Positions 1 to 10,238 of a stretch of DNA of 64,000 nucleotides are shown here, piece after piece. The stretch covers positions 124,001 through 188,000 of the forward strand of contig CAWZYM010000327.1 in NCBI GenBank assembly GCA_963966185.1. The letters are read 5' to 3'. Position 1 is the first letter of the stretch; the number at the start of each line of letters is the position of its first letter. The notes below the pieces were generated by a model, which was given only the letters and a program-made list of their open reading frames with translations, was not told the DNA's origin and searched no databases. A program made the position numbers and the translations under genes. Origin of the DNA: Rhabditoides inermis. Taxonomy: Eukaryota > Nematoda > Chromadorea > Rhabditida > Rhabditidae.

Positions 1-104
1 GAGACATCTACAATGCTATTCACTCGACCAGCATGTCACATTGGTCCAATGACCATTGCGCGAAGATCCTCTTGCTCACTCGTTGTCTTCGCCTTTGCCA
101 TTAA

Positions 105-401
105 AGGAGAGGAGCACGGAGTGATGAAATGAAATGACCAGCTGTTGTCACACGTGAGAAATGATGATACAGTTTGACAGTAGTCCGGCGGGACCAATTT
201 CGAAAACAAATTCCCATTGGAAACTCGTGCCAAGTTTGTACATCACCACGAAATACTGACGCTGTGCCTGATTTTCAAGATGCTATTTCATTTTATATCA
301 AATTTATATTAATTGTTAGAATTTTTATTTTGGTTTCAATTTGATCTCCATATCGATATTGATTATGTCGACTTCATGTTATTATTCCGTGCACCTCTCC
401 T
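105..401. mobile_element. MITE copy 1 (early lineage, intact TTAA on both sides)
   Basis: Left end AGGAGAGGAGCACGGA and right end TCCGTGCACCTCTCCT are inverted repeats with one mismatch in 16. TTAA flanks both sides (101-104 and 402-405), while empty monomers have a single TTAA in the same context (CCATTAAAGACTAATTG). The flanks also fit a TA duplication with ends one base longer (104-402), so either a piggyBac-type (TTAA) or a TA-targeting superfamily is possible. The inner sequence is AT-rich on the right and has no coding frame. This copy is 297 bp, lacking two bases in the TAGTCCG part. Confidence 0.85.
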
Positions 402-589
402 TTAAAGACTAATTGAGTGTAAATGTACAACTCTTTTTCAAACAGCGGTATGTCACGTACGGAGCATCATATACCTTTCAAACCTTCAGAATACTTTTAT
501 GACACCTTGTTCGTTCCTGATTCACCTCAAACGGCAGATATGAGTAATTGGAAAAGCTGTAATACTGAGCTGAAGATCGAAAAATAGGT

Positions 590-663
590 GGGCGATTTGG
601 TAAAAGAGAGAGAGAGGCGGAAGACAGACATAGGTTGAGGCTACGAGAGTGAGAGAAAGGCAG
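590..663. repeat. Purine-rich tract with GA microsatellite (representative)
   Basis: The + strand of every monomer has a stretch of about 70-90 bp made mostly of G and A, from GGTGGGCGATTTGG through GAGAGAAAGGCAG. It includes a (GA)n run whose length differs between copies: GAGAGAGAGAGG here and in a few early copies, GAGAGAGAGG in most A units, and GAAAGAGAGG or GGAAGAGAGG in others. Strand slippage explains the length differences. It lies between the spacer and the poly-A/tRNA-like part. Confidence 0.7.
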
Positions 664-757
664 TGTGCTTTCGACTGCCGACAATCTTGTTGAATACATG
701 AATACTGCTTCAACCAATCGGTACTCAAAACAGATCGTCATGAATGTGAGTTTTGCT

Positions 758-837
758 AAAAAAAAATCTCTTGCGGGATTCGAACCCGGGTCGCTAACTC
801 GAGACATCTACAATGCTATCCACTCGACCAGCATGTC
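758..837 (-). tRNA. Representative canonical tRNA-like block (families A/B)
   Basis: Sense strand is minus. The A box TGGTCGAGTGG is at 820-830 and the B box GGTTCGAATCC at 776-786; both match eukaryotic Pol III consensus exactly. The spacing is that of a tRNA without a long variable arm. The T-run terminator is at 758-766 (9 bases), directly after the 3' end of the tRNA-like part. The T stem pairs GGGC-type at four positions, with the outermost pair a C-C mismatch. Counting by tRNA numbering puts TCT at positions 34-36, but base 33 is G and the flanking 5-base stems do not pair, so this is not a credible anticodon. No CCA-compatible acceptor stem forms: GACATGC would have to pair with AAGAGAT. 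Best reading: a tRNA-derived Pol III promoter, perhaps making a short RNA of about 75-85 nt. Confidence 0.6.
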
Positions 838-839
838 AC

Positions 840-850
840 ATTGGTCCAAT
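840..850. promoter_or_regulatory. Inverted CCAAT motif beside the tRNA-like block (representative)
   Basis: ATTGG-T-CCAAT is an 11-bp perfect inverted repeat, extended by GTC/GAC at 835-837 and 851-853. It sits immediately upstream of the minus-strand tRNA-like 5' end in almost every monomer. Families A and B have ATTGGTCCAAT, family D has ATTGGGCCAAT with both arms kept, and family C has GTTGGTCCAAT. A few copies are degraded (about 1833, 2325 and 2817). CCAAT is a known NF-Y core, but a role here is untested; it may simply be a hairpin. Confidence 0.4.
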
Positions 851-2881
851 GACCATTGCGCGAAGATCCTCTTGCTCACTCGTTGTCTTCGCCTTTGCCA
901 TTAAAGACTAATTGAGTGTGAATGTACATGTCTTTTTCAAACAGCGTATGTCACGTACGGAGCATCATATACACTTCAAACGTTCAGAATACTTTTATGT
1001 CACCTTGTTCGTTCCTGATTAACCTCAAACGGCAGATATGAGTAATTGGAAATTCTGTAAAATTGAGCTGAAGATCGAAAAATAGGTGGGCGAATTGGTA
1101 GAAGAAAGAGAGGCGGAAGACAGACAGAGATTGTGGCTACGAGAGTGAGAGAAAGGCAGTGTGCTTTCGACTGTCGACAATGTTGTTGAATACATGAATA
1201 CTGCTTCAACCAATCGGTACTCAAAACAGATCGTCATGAATGTGAGTTTTGCAAAAAAAATCTCTTGCGGGATTCGAACCCGGGTCGCTAAATCGAGACA
1301 TCTACAATGCTATCCACTCGACCAGCATGTCACGTTGGTCCAATGACCATTGCGCGAAGATCCTCTTGCTCACTCGTTGTCTTCGCCTTTGCCATTGAAG
1401 ACTGATTGAGTGTGAATGTACATGTCTTTTTCAAACAGCGTATGTCACGTACGGAGCATCATATACACTTCAAACGTTCAGAATACTTTTATGACACCTT
1501 GTTCGTTCCTGATTCACCTCAAACGGCAGATATGAGTAATTGGAAATTCTGTAATACTAAGCTGAAGATCGAAAAATAGGTGGGCGATTTGGTGAAAGAG
1601 AGAGAGAGGCGGAAGACAGACAGAGGTTGTGGCTACGAGAGTGAGAGAAAGGCAGTGTGCTTTCGACTGTCGACAATGTTGTTGAATACATGAATACTGC
1701 TTAAACCAGTCGATACTCGAAACATATCTTCATGAATGCAAGTTTTGCAAAAAGTAAAATCTCTTGCGGGATTCGAACCCGGGTCGCTATCTCAAGACAT
1801 CTAAAGAGCTATTCACTCGACCAGCATGTCACATTGGGTCAATGCACATTGCGCAAAGATCCTCTCGCTCACTCGTTGTCTTCGCCTTTGCCATTGAAGA
1901 CTAATTGAGTGTGAAAGTTCTCTTTCAAACAGCGTATGTCACGTACGGAGCATCATATACACTTCAAACGTTCAGAATACTTTGATGACACCTTGTTCGT
2001 TCCTGATTCACCTCAAACGGCAGATATGAGTAATTGGAAAATCTGTAATACTGAGCTGAAGATCGAAAAATAGGTGGGCGATTTGGTAGATGGAAGAGAG
2101 GCGAAAGACAGACAGCGGTTGTGGCTACGAGAGTGAGAGAAAGGCAGTGTGCTTTCGACTGTCGACAATGTTGTTGAACACATGAATACTGCTTCAACCA
2201 TTTGATAATCAATACAGATCGTCTTGAATGTGATTTTGCAAAAAAAAAATTTCTTGCGGGATTCGAACCCGGGTCGCTACCTCGAGACATCTACAATGCC
2301 ATCCACTTGACCAGCATGTCATATTGGTCAAATGACCATTGCGCGAAGATCCTCTTGCTCACTCGTTGTCTTCGCCTTTGCCATTAAAGACTAATTGAGT
2401 GTGAATGTACAGTTCTTTTTCAAACAGCGTATGTCACGTACGGAGCATCATATACACTTCAAACGTTCAGAATACTTTTATGACACCTTGTTCGTTCCTG
2501 ATTCAACTCAAACGGCAAATATGAGTAATTGGAAATTCTGTAATACTGAGCTGAAGATCAAACAATTGGTGAGCGATTTGGTAGATGGAAGAGAGGCGAA
2601 AGACAGACAGCGGTTGTGGCTACGAGAGTGAGAGAAAGGCAGTGTGCTTTCGACTGTCGACAATGTTGTTGAACACATGAATACTGCTTCAACCATTCGA
2701 TAATCAATACAGATCGTCTTGAATGTGATTTTGCAAAAAAAAATCTCTTGCGGGATTCGAACCCGGGTCGCTACCTCGAGACATCTACAATGCCATCCAC
2801 TCGACCAGCATGTCATATTGGTCAAATGACCATTGCGCGAAGAGCCTCTTGCTCACTCGTTGTTTTCGGGTTTGTCATTAA

Positions 2882-3377
2882 AGACTAATTGAGTGTGAAT
2901 GTACAGTTTTTTTTTCAAACAGCGTATGTCACGTACGGAGCATCATATACACTTCAAACGTTCAGAATACTTTTATGACACCTTGTTCGTTTCTGATTCA
3001 CCTCAAATGGCAGATATGAGTAATTGGAAGTTCTGTAATACTGAGCTGAAGATCGAAAATTAGGTGGGCGATTTGGTAGAAGAAAGAGAGGCGGAAGACA
3101 GACAGCGGTTGGTGGCTACGAGAGTGAGAGAAAGGCAGTGTGCTTTCGACCGTCGACAATGTTGTTGAACACATGAATACTGCTTCAACCATTCGATAAT
3201 CAATACAGATCGTCTTGAATGTGATTTTGCAAAAAAAAATCTCTTGCGGGATTCGAACCCGGGTCGCTAACTCGAGACATCTACAATGCTATCCACTCGA
3301 CCAGCATGTCACATTGGTCCAATGACCATTGCGCGAAGATCCTCTTGCTCACTCGTTGTCTTCGCCTTTGCCATTAA
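2882..3377. repeat. Reference monomer, family B
   Basis: A 496-bp unit ending at the TTAA where a MITE copy begins (3378). Family B is marked by CATTCGATAATCAATACAGA and CGTCTTGAATGTGATTTTGC before the poly-A. Many B units have GGTGAGCGATTTGGTAGATG in the purine-rich part. In the right-hand HOR, B units occupy slots S3 and S7 and directly precede both MITE copies. Confidence 0.75.
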
Positions 3378-3676
3378 AGGAGAGGAGCACGGAGTGATGA
3401 AATGAAATGACCAGCTGTTGTCACACGTGAGAAATGATGATACAGTTTGTCAGTAGTCCGTGGCGAGACCAATTTTGAAAACAAATTCCCATTGGAAACT
3501 CGTGCCAAGTTTGTACATCACCACGAAATACTGACGCTGTGCCTGATTTTCAAGATGCTATTTCATTTTATATCAAATTTATATTAATTGTTAGAATTTT
3601 TATTTTGGTTTCAATTTGATCGCCATATCGATATTGATTATGTCGACTTTATGTTATTATTCCGTGCACCTCTCCT
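3378..3676. mobile_element. MITE copy 2 (early lineage)
   Basis: 299 bp. Left TTAA at 3374-3377; the right duplicate is mutated to TCAA. It shares GGCGAGACC with copy 3 and follows a family B unit. Confidence 0.85.
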
Positions 3677-4176
3677 TCAAAGACTAATTGAGTGTGAAAG
3701 TACAATTCTTTTTCAAACAGCGGTATGTCACGTACGGAGCATCATATACCTTTCAAACCTTCAGAATACTTTTATGACACCTTGTTTGTTCCTGATTCAC
3801 CTCAAACGGCAGATATGAGTAATTGGAAAATCTGTAATACTGAGCTGAAGATCGAAAAATAGGTGGGCGATTTGGTAAAAGAGAGAGAGGCGGAAGACAG
3901 ACAGAGGTTGAGGCTACGAGAGTGAGAGAAAGGCAGTGTGCTTTCGACTGTCGACAATCTTGTTGAATACATGAATACTGCTTCAACCAATCGGGACTCA
4001 AAACAGATCGTCATGAATGTGAGTTTTGCAAAAAAAAATCTCTTGCGGGATTCGAACCCGGGTCGCTAACTCGAGACATCTACAATGCTATTCACTCGAC
4101 CAGCATGTCACATTGGTCCAATGACCATTGCGCGAAGATCCTCTTGCTCACTCGTTGTCTTCGCCTTTGCCATTAA

Positions 4177-4475
4177 AGGAGAGGAGCACGGAGTGATGAA
4201 ATGAAATGACCAGCTGTTGTCACACGTGAGAAATGATGATACAGTTTGTCAGTAGTCCGTGGCGAGACCAATTTTGAAAACAAATTCCCATTGGAAACTC
4301 GTGCCAAGTTTGTACATCACCACGAAATACTGACGCTGTGCCTGATTTTCAAGATGCTATTTCATTTTATATCAAATTTATATTAATTGTTAGAATTTTT
4401 ATTTTGGTTTCAATTTGATCTCCATATCGATATTGATTATGTCGACTTCATGTTATTATTCCGTGCACCTCTCCT
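4177..4475. mobile_element. MITE copy 3 (early lineage, intact TTAA on both sides)
   Basis: 299 bp, flanked by TTAA at 4173-4176 and 4476-4479. It follows a family A unit, so the insertion has been moved between families by exchange. It lies 4,072 bp from copy 1 within the 4.07 kb duplication. Confidence 0.85.
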
Positions 4476-5820
4476 TTAAAGACTAATTGAGTGTAAATGT
4501 ACAACTCTTTTTCATACAGCGGTATGTCACGTACGGAGCATCATATACCTTTCAAACCTTCAGAATACTTTTATGACACCTTGTTCGTTCCTGATTCACC
4601 TCAAACGGCAGATATGAGTAATTGGAAAAGCTGTAATACTGAGCTGAAGATCGAAAAATAGGTGGGCGATTTGGTAAAAGAGAGAGAGAGGCGGAAGACA
4701 GACATAGGTTGAGGCTACGAGAGTGAGAGAAAGGCAGTGTGCTTTCGACTGCCGACAATCTTGTTGAATACATGAATACTGCTTCAACCAATCGGTACTC
4801 AAAACAGATCGTCATGAATGTGAGTTTTGCTAAAAAAAAATCTCTTGCGGGATTCGAACCCGGGTCGCTAACTCGAGACATCTACAATGCTATCCACTCG
4901 ACCAGCATGTCACATTGGTCCAATGACCATTGCGCGAAGATCCTCTTGCTCACTCGTTGTCTTCGCCTTTGCCATTAAAGACTAATTGAGTGTGAATGTA
5001 CATGTCTTTTTCAAACAGCGTATGTCACGTACGGAGCATCATATACACTTCAAACGTTCAGAATACTTTTATGACACCTTGTTCGTTCCTGATTCACCTC
5101 AAACGGCAGATATGAGTAATTGGAAATTCTGTAATACTAAGCTGAAGATCGAAAAATAGGTGGGCGATTTGGTGAAAGAGAGAGAGAGGCGGAAGACAGA
5201 CAGAGGTTGTGGCTACGAGAGTGAGAGAAAGGCAGTGTGCTTTCGACTGTCGACAATGTTGTTGAATACATGAATACTGCTTAAACCAGTCGATACTCGA
5301 AACATATCTTCATGAATGCAAGTTTTGCAAAAAGTAAAATCTCTTGCGGGATTCGAACCCGGGTCGCTATCTCAAGACATCTAAAGAGCTATCCACTCGA
5401 CCAGCATGTCACATTGGGCCAATGAACATTGCGCAAAGATCCTCTCGCTCACTCGTTGTCTTCGCCTTTGCCATTGAAGACTAATTGAGTGTGAAAGTTC
5501 TCTTTCAAACAGCGTATGTCACGTACGGAGCATCATATACACTTCAAACGTTCAGAATACTTTTATGACACCTTGTTCGTTCCTGATTCACCTCAAACGG
5601 CAGATATGAATAATTGGAAATTCTGTAAAACTGAGCTGAAGATCGAAAAATAGGTGGGCGAATTGGTAGAAGAAAGAGAGGCAGAAGACAGACAGAGATT
5701 GTGGCTACGAGAGTGAGAGAAAGGCAGTGTGCTTTCGACTGTCGACAATGTTGTTGAACACATGAATACTGCTTCAACCAATCGATAATCAATACGAATC
5801 GTCATGAATGTGAGTTTTGC

Positions 5821-5897
5821 AAAAAAATTCTTGCAGGATCCGAACCCGGGTCGCTACCTCGAGACATCTACAATGCTATCCACTCGACCAGCATGTC
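5821..5897 (-). pseudogene. tRNA-like block, family C variant with altered B box
   Basis: The B box reads GGTTCGGATCC (5836-5846): the base equivalent to invariant A58 is G, which departs from GGTTCGANTCC. The A box (5880-5890) is intact and the T-run is 7 bases (5821-5827). Linked changes are TTCTTGCAGG for CTCTTGCGGG and CTACCTCGAG for CTAACTCGAG on the + strand. Most family C copies also have GCGCGAAGGC beyond the A box. The same variant recurs at cores 7330, 9313, 12096, 14880, 17963, 19260, 21233, 25009, 34162, 37745, 38738, 42817, 48700, 52778, 56857 and 61434, so 17 copies in all. Loss of A58 would be expected to weaken TFIIIC binding; that is inference. Confidence 0.6.
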
Positions 5898-6318
5898 ACG
5901 TTGGTCCAATGACCATCGCGCGAAGGCTTTCTCGCTCACTCGTTGTCTTCGCCTTTGCCATTGAAGACTAATCGAGTGTGAAGTGAATGTACAGTTCTTT
6001 TTCAAACAGCGATATGTCACGTACGGAGCATCATATACACTTCAAACGTTCAGAATACTTTTATGACACCTTGTTCGTTTCTGATTCACCTCAAACGGCA
6101 GATATGAGTGATTGGAAATTCTGTAATACTGAGCTGAAGATCGAAAAATAGGTGAGCGATTTGGTAGATGGAAGAGAGGCGGAAGACAGACAGCGGTTGG
6201 TGGCTACGAGAGTGAAAGAAAGGCAGTGTGCTTTCGACCGTCGACAATGTTGTTGAACACATGAATACTGCTTCAACCATTCGATAATCAATACAGATCG
6301 TCTTGAATGTGATTTTGC

Positions 6319-6397
6319 AAAAAAAAATCTCTTGCGGGATTCGAACCCGGGTCGCTAACTCGAGACATCTACAATGCTATCCACTGACCAGCATGTC
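6319..6397 (-). pseudogene. tRNA-like block with 1-nt A-box deletion
   Basis: The A-box region on the + strand is CCACTGACCA (6381-6390), one base shorter than the usual CCACTCGACCA, so the minus-strand A box is TGGTCAGTGG and no longer fits consensus spacing. The B box is intact. The same deletion is present at 7870-7879, in the 1,489-bp duplicate, and at 19789-19798. Three copies share it, so it was spread by duplication. Confidence 0.6.
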
Positions 6398-8798
6398 ACA
6401 TTGGTCCAATGACCATTGCGCGAAGATCCTCTTGCTCACTCGTTGTCTTCGCCTTCGCCATTGCAGACTAATTGAGTGTGAATGTACAATTCTTTTTCAA
6501 ACAGCGTATGTCACGTACGGAGCATCATATACACTTCAAACTTTCAGAATACTTTTATGACACCTTGTTCGTTCCTGATTCACCTCAAACGGCAGATATG
6601 AGTAATTGGAAGTTCTGTAATACTGAGCTGAAGATCGAAAAATAGGTGGGCGATTTGGTAAAAGAGAGAGAGAGGCGGAAGACAAACAGAGGTTGAGGGT
6701 ACGAGAGTGAGAGAAAGGCAGTGTGCTTTCGACTGTCGACAATGTTGTTGAACACATGAATACTGCTTCAACCATTCGAAAATCAATACAGATCGTCTTG
6801 AATGTGATTTTGCAAAAAAAAAATCTCTTGCGGGATTCGAACCCGGGTCGCTAACTCGAGACATCTACAATGCTATCCACTCGACCAGCATGTCACATTG
6901 GTCCAATGACCATTGCGCGAAGATCCTCTTTCTCACTCGTTGTCTCCGCCTTTGCCATTAAAGACTAATTGAGTGTGAATGTACAATTCTTTTTCAAACA
7001 GCGTAGGTCACGTACGGAGCATCATATACACTTCAAACGTTCAGAATACTTTTATGACACCTTGTTTGTTCCTGATTCACCTCAAACGGCAGATATGAGT
7101 GACTTGAGACTCTGTAAAACTGAGCTGAAGATCGAAAAATAGGTGGGCGAATTGGTAGAAGAAAGAGAGGCAGAAGACAGACAGAGATTGTGGCTACGAG
7201 AGTGAGAGAAAGGCAGTGTGCTTTCGACTGTCGACAATGTTGTTGAACACATGAATACTGCTTCAACCAATCGATAATCAATACGAATCGTCATGAATGT
7301 GAGTTTTGCAAAAAAATTCTTGCAGGATCCGAACCCGGGTCGCTACCTCGAGACATCTACAATGCTATCCACTCGACCAGCATGTCACGTTGGTCCAATG
7401 ACCATCGCGCGAAGGCTTTCTCGCTCACTCGTTGTCTTCGCCTTTGCCATTGAAGACTAATCGAGTGTGAAGTGAATGTACAGTTCTTTTTCAAACAGCG
7501 ATATGTCACGTACGGAGCATCATATACACTTCAAACGTTCAGAATACTTTTATGACACCTTGTTCGTTTCTGATTCACCTCAAACGGCAGATATGAGTGA
7601 TTGGAAATTCTGTAATACTGAGCTGAAGATCGAAAAATAGGTGAGCGATTTGGTAGATGGAAGAGAGGCGGAAGACAGACAGCGGTTGGTGGCTACGAGA
7701 GTGAAAGAAAGGCAGTGTGCTTTCGACCGTCGACAATGTTGTTGAACACATGAATACTGCTTCAACCATTCGATAATCAATACAGATCGTCTTGAATGTG
7801 ATTTTGCAAAAAAAAATCTCTTGCGGGATTCGAACCCGGGTCGCTAACTCGAGACATCTACAATGCTATCCACTGACCAGCATGTCACATTGGTCCAATG
7901 ACCATTGCGCGAAGATCCTCTTGCTCACTCGTTGTCTTCGCCTTCGCCATTGCAGACTAATTGAGTGTGAATGTACAATTCTTTTTCAAACAGCGTATGT
8001 CACGTACGGAGCATCATATACACTTCAAACTTTCAGAATACTTTTATGACACCTTGTTCGTTCCTGATTCACCTCAAACGGCAGATATGAGTAATTGGAA
8101 GTTCTGTAATACTGAGCTGAAGATCGAAAAATAGGTGGGCGATTTGGTAAAAGAGAGAGAGAGGCGGAAGACAAACAGAGGTTGAGGGTACGAGAGTGAG
8201 AGAAAGGCAGTGTGCTTTCGACTGTCGACAATGTTGTTGAACACATGAATACTGCTTCAACCATTCGAAAATCAATACAGATCGTCTTGAATGTGATTTT
8301 GCAAAAAAAAAATCTCTTGCGGGATTCGAACCCGGGTCGCTAACTCGAGACATCTACAATGCTATCCACTCGACCAGCATGTCACATTGGTCCAATGACC
8401 ATTGCGCGAAGATCCTCTTTCTCACTCGTTGTCTCCGCCTTTGCCATTAAAGACTAATTGAGTGTGAATGTACAATTCTTTTTCAAACAGCGTAGGTCAC
8501 GTACGGAGCATCATATACACTTCAAACGTTCAGAATACTTTTATGACACCTTGTTTGTTCCTGATTCACCTCAAACGGCAGATATGAGTGACTTGAGACT
8601 CTGTAAAACTGAGCTGAAGATCGAAAAATAGGTGGGCGAATTGGTAGAAGGAAGAGAGGCGGAAGATAGACAGAGGTTGTGGCTACGAGAGTGAGAGAAA
8701 AGCAGTGTGCTTTCGACTGTCGAGAATGTAGTTGAATACATGAATACTGCTTCAACCAATCGGTACTCAAAACAGATCGTCATGAATGTGAGTTTTGC

Positions 8799-8882
8799 AA
8801 AAAAAAATCTCTTGCGGGAATCGAACCCGGGTCGCTATGTATCTCAAGACATCTAAAGAGCTATCCACTTGACCAGCATGTC
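8799..8882 (-). pseudogene. tRNA-like block with 4-bp insertion between A and B boxes
   Basis: On the + strand the usual GCTATCTCAAG is GCTATGTATCTCAAG, a 4-bp gain that looks like a local GTAT-type duplication. It lengthens the A-to-B spacing by 4 nt, to 48. The A box here reads TGGTCAAGTGG (8865-8875), still consensus. The B box is GGTTCGATTCC, also consensus. The same form occurs at cores 10614, 11605, 13396, 14389, 20742 and 24518. All seven copies lie in the left 25 kb, so this variant marks the older HOR types and is absent from the right-hand array. Confidence 0.6.
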
Positions 8883-9939
8883 ACATTGGGCCAATGAACA
8901 TTGCGCAAAGATCCTCTCGCTCACTCGTTGTCTTCGCCTTTGCCATTGAAGACTAATTGAGTGTGAAAGTTCTCTTTCAAACAGCGTATGTCACGTACGG
9001 AGCATCATATACACTTCAAACGTTCAGAATACTTTTATGACACCTTGTTCGTTCCTGATTCACCTCAAACGGCAGATATGAGTAATTGGAAATTCTGTAA
9101 AACTGAGCTGAAGATCGAAAAATAGGTGGGCGAATTGGTAGAAGAAAGAGAGGCGGAAGACAGACAGAGATTGTGGCTACGAGAGTGAGAGAAAGGCAGT
9201 GTGCTTTCGACTGTCGACAATGTTGTTGAACACATGAATACTGCTTCAACCAATCGATAATCAATACGAATCGTCATGAATGTGAGTTTTGCAAAAAAAT
9301 TCTTGCAGGATCCGAACCCGGGTCGCTACCTCGAGACATCTACAATGCTATCCACTCGACCAGCATGTCACGTTGGTCCAATGACCATCGCGCGAAGGCT
9401 TTCTCGCTCACTCGTTGTCTTCGCCTTTGCCATTGAAGACTAATCGAGTGTGAAGTGAATGTACAGTTCTTTTTCAAACAGCGATATGTCACGTACGGAG
9501 CATCATATACACTTCAAACGTTCAGAATACTTTTATGACACCTTGTTCGTTTCTGATTCACCTCAAACGGCAGATATGAGTAATTGGAAATTCTGTAATA
9601 CTGAGCTGAAGATCGAAAAATAGGTGAGCGATTTGGTAGATGGAAGAGAGGCGGAAGACAGACAGAGGTTGGTGGCTACGAGAGTGAGAGAAAGGCAGTG
9701 TGCTTTCGACCGTCGACAATGTTGTTGAACACATGAATACTGCTTCAACCATTCGATAATCAATACAGATCGTCTTGAATGTGATTTTGCAAAAAAAAAA
9801 ATCTCTTGCGGGATTCGAACCCGGGTCGCTAACTCGAGACATCTACAATGCTATCCACTCGACCAGCATGTCACATTGGTCCAATGACCATTGCGCGAAG
9901 ATCCTCTTGCTCACTCGTTGTCTTCGCTTTTGCCATTAA

Positions 9940-10238
9940 AGGAGAGGAGCACGGAGTGATGAAATGAAATGACCAGCTGTTGTCACACGTGAGAAATGAT
10001 GATACAGTTTGTCAGTAGTCCGTGGCGGGACCAATTTTGAAAACAAATTCTCATTGGAAACTCGTGCCAAGTTTGTACATCACCACGAAAAACTGACGCT
10101 GTGCCTGATTTTCAAGATGCTATTTCATTTTATATCAAATTTATATTAATTGTTAGAATTTTAATTTCGGTTTCAATCTGATCGCCATATCGATATTGAT
10201 TATGTCGACTTTATGTTATTATTCCGTGCACCTCTCCT
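9940..10238. mobile_element. MITE copy 4 (2.78 kb HOR lineage)
   Basis: The right duplicate is mutated to TCGA. It carries ATTCTCATTGG and TTAATTTCGG inside. The left flank has GCTTTTGCC in place of GCCTTTGCC, a linked marker of all later copies. Confidence 0.85.

Larger units (their letters stand above)
478..4984. repeat. Left patch with ~4.07 kb spaced duplication
   Basis: The unit at about 478-910 recurs at about 4552-4984 with near identity, offset 4,074 bp, and the MITE before it is also duplicated (copies 1 and 3). After 4984 the sequence continues like the unit at about 1400-1960, so one family A monomer present at about 910-1390 is skipped. Units between are families A, D and B in irregular order. 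Confidence 0.7.
5640..8617. repeat. Tandem 1,489-bp duplication (3 monomers)
   Basis: Sequence from about 5640 repeats from about 7129 at a constant offset of 1,489 bp. Shared rare markers are GAGGCAGAAGACAG (near 5680 and 7170), the 1-nt A-box deletion (6381 and 7870), CCTTCGCCATTGCAG and TTTCTCACTCGTTGTCTCCG. The three monomers are C, B and B types. No MITE is included. Confidence 0.8.

Noticed and set aside
773..800. CENP-B box in the TTCGAACCCGGG stretch
   Set aside because: The spacing of TTCG, A and CGGG needed for the 17-bp box does not fit on either strand.
758..837. Functional tRNA gene with an Arg UCU anticodon
   Set aside because: TCT falls at positions 34-36 by count, but position 33 is G, the anticodon stem does not pair and the acceptor strands do not match. 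Only the promoter boxes and T arm are convincing.
2882..3377. Monomer length of ~496 bp as three nucleosome repeats
   Set aside because: The number is suggestive, but nothing in the sequence shows phased nucleosome signals, and MITE-bearing units of ~799 bp break the period.
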